Source: Candidatus Jacksonbacteria bacterium (GTDB lineage Bacteria > Patescibacteriota > Patescibacteriia > UBA9629 > GWA2-43-13). From it: a stretch of 8,689 nucleotides of DNA. The position numbers were made by a program, and so were the translations under genes. This document shows, piece by piece, positions 4,427 to 8,689 of this stretch (position 1 is the first letter of the stretch; each line of letters starts with the position of its first letter). The notes under the pieces were generated by a model. That model saw nothing but the letters and a program-made list of their open reading frames with translations. It was not told where the DNA came from and did no database searches. The DNA lies in assembly GCA_018698735.1 (NCBI GenBank), contig JABIPD010000069.1:1-8689 (forward strand). Direction: 5' to 3'.

Positions 4427-5890
4427 TTAATACGCTCTTGCAAAAACAACTCGTTTCTTAGAAGGCTTACCAGATTTCACACACACTCCATCTTCTTCTT
4501 GCTGGTCGAACGGAATACAACGGATAGTTGCTTTTGTCTCTTCTTTAATTGCTGCTTCTGTTTCTTCTGTGCCATCCCAATGCGCCAAAATAAACCCAGG
4601 TTTGTTTTCTATGGTGTCTTTAAACTCATCCCAGGTATCTACCGAATAAGTGTGCTCTTTCTGAAAATTCTGAGCTTTTTCGAACATATCTTTATGCATG
4701 GTCTCTAGCGTTTCTGATACAAACGAGCTAAATTCAGCTTCTTGAACATTCTGCTTTTCTCCTGTATCTCTTCGTACTGCCACCACAGTTCCAGCTGCCA
4801 TATCTTTTGGCCCAAGCTCTATACGCAAAGGAATACCTTTCTTTTCCCACTCAAAGAATTTTGGTCCAGGTCGGGCTTCGTCTGAGGTGTCTACCTGTAC
4901 TAACAAGCCTGCTTCTTTGCCTTTTTCTTGAAGTTCCCTTGCTTTTGCAAAGACGGAAACCTTCTCTTCGTCTGTTTTCCAGATAGGAACTATAATTGCC
5001 TGAATAGGAGAAATTCGTGGAGGAATAACCAAACCTTTATCGTCGCTATGAACCATAATAATCCCACCAATAATCCTAGTACTTAATCCCCAGCTTGTCA
5101 TCCATGCATGCTGATCTTTTCCTTCTTTATCTAAGTAGGTTACATCGAAACCTTTAGAAAACCCTTCCCCCAAAACATGCGAAGTCCCAGACTGAAGAGC
5201 CTTTCCATCTTGCATCATTGCTTCTATTGTTAGGGTTTGCTGTGCACCGGCAAATCTTTCCGAAGCGCTTTTTTCTCCTGGAATAACGGGCACAGCGCAT
5301 TTCTCTTCTGCAACATATTGGTACACATTAAGCATTGTTCTACATCGGTCTTCTGCTTCTTTTTCGGCAGCATGGGCAGTGTGGCCCTCTTGCCACAGAA
5401 ATTCGGTAGTTCTTAAAAACGGACGAGTTCGTAATTCCCAGCGAACAACATTTGCCCATTGGTTTAATAAGAGCGGTAAATCTCTATACGATTGAACCCA
5501 ACGTGAAAATGCATCGTAAATAATAGTTTCCGATGTAGGACGGATAACACATGGTTCGTCTAATTTTTTTCCACCAGCATGGGTAACCACCGCAAGCTCT
5601 GGAGCAAAGCCTTCAACATGATCGGCCTCTTTTTCTAAAAAGCTCTGAGGGATAAGAAGTGGGAAGTATGCGTTCGCAACCCCTGTTTCTTTAAATTTGA
5701 TATCTAATTCATTACGAATATTTTCCCATAAAGCATATCCATGAGGTTTTATTATCATACAACCACGAACAGGAGCATTTTCTGCTAACTCGGCTTCCCT
5801 GATAACATCTAAATACCACTGAGAATAATCTTCTTCTCGAGTGGTAATACCCTTCTTGTTATTATTTTCTTCTGATTTTTTAGTATTCAT
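4427..5890 (-). CDS. proS: Prolyl-tRNA synthetase, type 3 (archaeal/eukaryotic-like)
   Basis: Cytosolic class II synthetase that charges tRNA(Pro) with proline at the expense of ATP. The 487-residue length fits the short type 3 form, which lacks the INS editing domain of long bacterial ProRS. After a Lys/Asn-rich tail (1-18) comes DYSQWYLDVI (21-30), where this family normally begins. Motif 1 lies at about 46-82, RPTSET at 117-122, motif 2 at 150-173 (RPFLRTTEFLWQEGHTAH at 156-173), and motif 3 around 264-291 (TSWGLSTRIIGG, then HSDDKGLVIPP). The anticodon-binding domain spans about 295-395. The C-terminal domain ends in the family's typical FARAY. Most zinc ligands of that domain are missing (WDGTEETE at 438-445, VCVKSGKPS at 469-477), as in many bacterial type 3 enzymes. 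It is probably the last gene of the minus-strand operon, 46 bases after its neighbour, and has no clear Shine-Dalgarno. Confidence 0.97.
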   Translation of the reverse strand: MNTKKSEENNNKKGITTREEDYSQWYLDVIREAELAENAPVRGCMIIKPHGYALWENIRNELDIKFKETGVANAYFPLLIPQSFLEKEADHVEGFAPELAVVTHAGGKKLDEPCVIRPTSETIIYDAFSRWVQSYRDLPLLLNQWANVVRWELRTRPFLRTTEFLWQEGHTAHAAEKEAEDRCRTMLNVYQYVAEEKCAVPVIPGEKSASERFAGAQQTLTIEAMMQDGKALQSGTSHVLGEGFSKGFDVTYLDKEGKDQHAWMTSWGLSTRIIGGIIMVHSDDKGLVIPPRISPIQAIIVPIWKTDEEKVSVFAKARELQEKGKEAGLLVQVDTSDEARPGPKFFEWEKKGIPLRIELGPKDMAAGTVVAVRRDTGEKQNVQEAEFSSFVSETLETMHKDMFEKAQNFQKEHTYSVDTWDEFKDTIENKPGFILAHWDGTEETEAAIKEETKATIRCIPFDQQEEDGVCVKSGKPSKKRVVFARAY

Positions 5891-5936
5891 AAAGCATTAA
5901 CAATAATATTACCGTAGTATCTTCAAAAAACTTAAA

Positions 5937-6731
5937 CTATTTTTTTTGCCACCATCTTTTTTTTACAACTTTGGTATCTTCTCCTAGTGGTTTTTTCCAT
6001 CGAGCTTCTTTGTCTTTATCAGTCAACCCCTGAGCTTCTCCTGCGGTAGCGCCTGTAGTATCCTCGGATGCTTCATTAGAATTATCTTCGCTCTGTTCCA
6101 TTACTCCAGTATCATACAACGCATCACTCACAACACCATCTCCAAATATAATTACTACACACCCGGCAACAACTAACGCTTCTAAGACTCTACGAGCAGC
6201 TTCACGGTCTTCTAAGGATTTCATATTTCTAATTCTCTCAACCAGCCCCCTTGCAAGCGAATTATATGCACCACCACTCTTTGCATCTTTTAATGTCTCT
6301 AAAAATTTCTCATGAGGTTCTTTTCCACCACCGACAACAGAAAGTTCAGGAGACTCTAGAAGACTTTGAACAGATTTATTTTCTTTTATTTGTGCAAGAA
6401 GCTGGTCTATCTGAGCTACAACATCCTCTCGTCCTTCGCCTGCAATCACGCCCTTAATTTCTTCGAGAGTAGCAATATCACTTCGAATAATACTCGCTCT
6501 TTCTTCTGCTGGAGTTTTATCATCTTCAGGTAGCGCTAACACACGCTCAACAGACGCTATGCAATCTAAAACTTCTGCATTATATTCTTGCGAATCTTCT
6601 TTTGACATTCCTTCTACATTATCAAACGATACTGAAGCAAATTCTACTTCAGGTTTCGTTTGAACTTCTTTATCTGGAGTTGCACTCCGTTTTACTTCTT
6701 GAGGAGATAGTTGTTCTTTTCTTAACCGCAT
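5937..6731 (-). CDS. Hypothetical single-pass membrane protein
   Basis: A 264-residue protein that I do not recognise. It is charged and helix-rich from about 45 to 180, with coiled-coil-like stretches at 50-118. One hydrophobic segment, LEALVVAGCVVIIFGDGVV (183-201), is the only likely membrane helix. After it comes an acidic, Thr/Ser/Glu-rich tail and a strongly basic, Trp-containing end (VVKKRWWQKK, 255-264). There is no signal peptide. The basic end would, by the positive-inside rule, favour a cytoplasmic C-terminus; the topology is uncertain. It starts at ATG 6731, eight bases after the stop of the upstream gene, and proS follows 46 bases later, so it is probably co-transcribed with both. 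No Shine-Dalgarno is visible before the start, only an A/T-rich run. Confidence 0.8.
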   Translation of the reverse strand: MRLRKEQLSPQEVKRSATPDKEVQTKPEVEFASVSFDNVEGMSKEDSQEYNAEVLDCIASVERVLALPEDDKTPAEERASIIRSDIATLEEIKGVIAGEGREDVVAQIDQLLAQIKENKSVQSLLESPELSVVGGGKEPHEKFLETLKDAKSGGAYNSLARGLVERIRNMKSLEDREAARRVLEALVVAGCVVIIFGDGVVSDALYDTGVMEQSEDNSNEASEDTTGATAGEAQGLTDKDKEARWKKPLGEDTKVVKKRWWQKK

Positions 6732-6739
6732 AAAAAATA

Positions 6740-7066
6740 TTACAAACTTTTAATGCTTTCTTGAATATCATCTATTTTGTGTTCATCTGCAAGTATACTT
6801 TCGCTTTCATCAATTTTCTCAAGAAGTTCTTTGGTGTATTTTTCTATTCTTTCTTCGTTTCCTGCTTTTATGGCACGAGAAAGTTTCCCGCCAGTACGAT
6901 CGAGGCGTTCGACTGTTTCTTTTGAGTCCATCGAAAGAAGTTCTATAACATTCGCTCGTATGTCTTCTGGTTGGTCGTTTAAAAATCGAATAAAATTTTC
7001 GATATCTTGATCGTTAAAAACCTTGGAGGTACTGAGCGTTGATCTTAATGTATCTAAGGATTGCAT
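6740..7066 (-). CDS. Small helical hypothetical protein
   Basis: A 108-residue soluble protein with no recognised family. It is almost wholly predicted helical and highly charged. Residues 17-45 form an amphipathic pair of helices, and 46-105 resemble a coiled coil or helical bundle with regular Leu/Ile spacing and many Glu/Lys. There are no cysteines, signal or membrane segment. It sits 27 bases after the PspC-domain gene and 8 bases before the membrane protein at 5937-6731. The two neighbouring unknowns share the same charged, helical style and may act together, but this rests only on position and composition. No good Shine-Dalgarno precedes ATG 7066. Confidence 0.75.
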   Translation of the reverse strand: MQSLDTLRSTLSTSKVFNDQDIENFIRFLNDQPEDIRANVIELLSMDSKETVERLDRTGGKLSRAIKAGNEERIEKYTKELLEKIDESESILADEHKIDDIQESIKSL

Positions 7067-7093
7067 AGAAATTTTTATAGGCCTTAAGAAAGC

Positions 7094-7330
7094 TTAGCTC
7101 GAATGCGGGTTTGATTCAACCTGTGGATGCTCGCTTGGAGTAACAATCCATAAAATAAGGTATGGCACTATTCCTGGCAGGCCACCTGGCAGCAACAAAA
7201 AGATTGCAATTAAACGAATAATCACAACATCGACATTAAAATATTTTGCTAGGCCACAGCAAACTCCAGCAAGAACACGGCCGTTGTCGCAACGCACAAG
7301 TCTTTTTTTATCTGAATAACGAACATTCAT
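7094..7330 (-). CDS. PspC-domain membrane protein
   Basis: A 78-residue protein made almost entirely of one PspC domain. KKRLVRCDNGRVLAGVCCGLAKYFNVD (8-34) is the conserved entry with the GVCxGLAxYF core, although the usual GVCGGL is GVCCGL here. The single hydrophobic segment (36-64, with central PGGLPG) ends in the typical LILWIVTPSE. In Proteobacteria PspC is a membrane sensor of envelope stress that works with PspA/PspB. Stand-alone small PspC-domain proteins are widespread in other phyla and their role is often unknown. Its start codon overlaps the GNAT stop by 4 bases (ATGA), suggesting translational coupling. No pspA or pspB is seen here. Confidence 0.93.
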   Translation of the reverse strand: MNVRYSDKKRLVRCDNGRVLAGVCCGLAKYFNVDVVIIRLIAIFLLLPGGLPGIVPYLILWIVTPSEHPQVESNPHSS

Positions 7331-7869
7331 AGTCTTTTTATCATTATAATTTCGTCGATTAAATCTCCTCTATATAAAATTTTCTCTGGAATTCTGCCAA
7401 CCTCTTGAAACCCCATTTTTTTATACAGCTTATATGCTGGAGTGTTGTTCGCAAAGCAGACTAGCTCTACATGGGTAATAGTTAAAGCTCTTGCTGATTC
7501 CTTTAGTATATTCTCCATTAAATATGCGCCAAGTCCTTTTCCTCTATATTTCTTATCGATTGAAATACCAAACACCCCAACATGCATGGACCTATCCCCT
7601 TTCTTTGTGATCCCGATTACAGCAATTGCTCTTTTTTCATCAAATGCCGCGTAGTATAATTTTTTTCCGTCCTTCGACTGATCGACGATATCTCTCAACC
7701 AGGCGGATTCTTGCTCAAAGGTCAATGGTGGACCAAAATTAGAAAGTTTGGCATCTTCTGCACGAATACTGTTTATAAATTCAAGCATTGCCGTCGTATC
7801 TTCTTTTGTATCTTCAAGCGGGCGGATTGCAACCTTCTCTCCATTTTTTAATGTATATGCTGTATCCAT
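7327..7869 (-). CDS. GNAT-family N-acetyltransferase
   Basis: A 180-residue protein with the full GNAT fold and the usual length. The acetyl-CoA-binding motif A is strand VGVFGISIDKKY (97-108) followed by RGKGLGAYLM (109-118), matching R/QxxGxG/A. Motif B is VELVCFANNTPAYKLYKKMGF (134-154), with Asn142 and Tyr149 at the usual functional positions, followed by EVGRIPEKI (156-164). The overall look is RimI/RimJ- or Pat-like, so the acceptor may be a protein N-terminus, a small amine or a metabolite. Sequence alone does not say which. It starts one base after the stop of the ATP-grasp gene and overlaps pspC-like by 4 bases, so all three are probably translated from one mRNA. No Shine-Dalgarno is evident. 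Confidence 0.94.
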   Translation of the reverse strand: MDTAYTLKNGEKVAIRPLEDTKEDTTAMLEFINSIRAEDAKLSNFGPPLTFEQESAWLRDIVDQSKDGKKLYYAAFDEKRAIAVIGITKKGDRSMHVGVFGISIDKKYRGKGLGAYLMENILKESARALTITHVELVCFANNTPAYKLYKKMGFQEVGRIPEKILYRGDLIDEIIMIKRL

Positions 7870-7870
7870 A

Positions 7871-8689
7871 TTACTTAGCAGCTTTTGCAGACGATTCTTT
7901 TTCGTCTTCTGGGTCTATTAAAAAGCCTTTCAAATTTGTTCGGCCAATAATCATTGGGTATTTCATATGGCTTCGGTCTATTACTGCCGCATGAACTTTG
8001 AGTTTTTTATTTTTAATTTTTATGGTTAGTGGAATAAGCACTCGGACCGTAGAACCGCTCGCAGAATGCACTGCCTGAACGTCTTTAATATCTTTAAATT
8101 TTGTTAATTTCTTTCGAAGTCTTTTTTCGAGTTTTCTGGCTTCGAGTTTTTTCATTTTAGTCTGAAGGCCTTTATTATTTTCTATTACCTCTAACACATG
8201 ATCATACCCAAGCTTTTTTACTATATCAACATCTAAGGAACTCGATTGCGCGCCAGAATCTACCCGTGCTTCTACTTTTATCCTATCTTCTTCTTTCACA
8301 TCGTATACGTACACGGTCTCTATTGTTTTTAAAACCTGTTTTTCTTCTTTCTCTTCTTTTTTCTTTGGTTGATGCTCTGCAAACAGTTCTTTTGAAATAC
8401 GAATCCCCTGGCTTGCGTCTTCTACATCTAACCCTCTCACTCTTCGCAATCTATCTTTAAGCCCAGCTCTATTTGCTATTTGAATAGACAACCCAGGTCG
8501 AGCGTTTACCTCTAATACCACCGGGCCTTTGTCTTTTGCTAGCACAATATCCACCCCTAAGTACCCAAGTTTGCTTGCTTTTTGTGCACGAATAGAAAGC
8601 TCTAAAATATCCTCCCAGTTTGGGATTTTAAATCCCTCTATAACCTTTTTATCGCCAGGGAGCGTAATATATTTATCGTACTGAATAGC
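7871..8689 (-). CDS. RimK-related ATP-grasp ligase fused to retropepsin-like protease domain, N-terminus cut by window edge
   Basis: An open minus-strand frame enters from the right edge and ends at TAA 7871 (272 codons visible). GTG 8554 is internal and not the start: the 45 codons before it continue the ATP-grasp domain without a break. Visible residues 1-85 are the C-terminal half of an ATP-grasp fold of the alpha-L-glutamate ligase-related type, with IPNWEDILELSIRAQKASKL (22-41) and the metal-binding GVDIV and LEVNARPG (Asp47, Glu60, Asn62). After a Lys/Glu linker (106-118), residues 122-260 resemble the retropepsin-like domain of the so-called ATP-dependent zinc protease family. ARVDSGAQSSSL (141-152) carries the catalytic Asp in a DSGA variant of DTGA, and MIIGRTNLKGF (246-256) is the matching C-terminal strand. 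These two domains are usually encoded by adjacent genes, so the fusion suggests a linked ligase/peptidase activity. It is probably near the start of the operon. Confidence 0.92.
   Translation of the reverse strand, partial: AIQYDKYITLPGDKKVIEGFKIPNWEDILELSIRAQKASKLGYLGVDIVLAKDKGPVVLEVNARPGLSIQIANRAGLKDRLRRVRGLDVEDASQGIRISKELFAEHQPKKKEEKEEKQVLKTIETVYVYDVKEEDRIKVEARVDSGAQSSSLDVDIVKKLGYDHVLEVIENNKGLQTKMKKLEARKLEKRLRKKLTKFKDIKDVQAVHSASGSTVRVLIPLTIKIKNKKLKVHAAVIDRSHMKYPMIIGRTNLKGFLIDPEDEKESSAKAAK

Noticed and set aside
5891..5936. Separate promoter for proS in the 46-base gap
   Set aside because: TATTAT-like -10 boxes exist in this AT-rich stretch, but none has a convincing -35 at proper spacing.
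8554..8554. GTG as the start of the ATP-grasp/protease gene
   Set aside because: The frame continues upstream to the window edge with conserved ATP-grasp sequence (NWEDILELSIRAQKASKLGYLG), so the GTG is an internal Val codon.

Overview
The window looks like part of a bacterial chromosome, most probably from a candidate-phylum (Patescibacteria/CPR-like) organism. The clues are a short archaeal-type (type 3) prolyl-tRNA synthetase, a pseudopilin whose ARDANRLSNIKQAQTAL-type stretch resembles GspG-like proteins common in that group, and a RimK-related ATP-grasp ligase fused to a retropepsin-like protease domain. This placement is inference from family recognition and is not proven. TAA, TAG and TGA all act as stops, so the code looks standard.

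The left part (about 1-3550) carries three genes, all on the minus strand, each with its own promoter and a recognisable Shine-Dalgarno sequence. They are: a 450-codon DNA-binding-type protein that runs off the left edge (1-1351), a divergent short-chain dehydrogenase/reductase (1510-2244), and a GC-rich, low-complexity protein of unknown function with a helix-turn-helix-like core (2524-3543). These look like separate accessory transcription units. Hairpins and palindromic repeats lie between them.

Around 3615-3690 two sigma70-type promoters sit back to back. One drives the unknown gene leftwards; the other drives a type IV pilin/pseudopilin (3717-4154) rightwards. A strong bidirectional terminator (4164-4193) follows the pilin gene. 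Then comes a 200-base cluster of palindromic repeats (4217-4418).

The right part (4427-8689) is a compact AT-richer minus-strand gene cluster, read from the right edge. In order it holds a RimK-like ATP-grasp ligase/retropepsin fusion (5' end outside the window), a GNAT acetyltransferase, a PspC-domain membrane protein, a small helical protein, a single-pass membrane protein, and proS. Gaps are 1 to 46 bases, with one 4-base overlap, so it is probably one operon. These genes mostly lack clear Shine-Dalgarno sequences, unlike those on the left.

The clearest lead is the left-edge gene. It combines a winged-helix domain with a duplicated domain of winged-helix-like appearance, a basic Ser/Arg-rich linker, and a perfect 9-bp palindrome at its probable transcription start, which suggests an autoregulated regulator. 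I found no CRISPR array, tRNA, rRNA, transposase or recognisable defence system.
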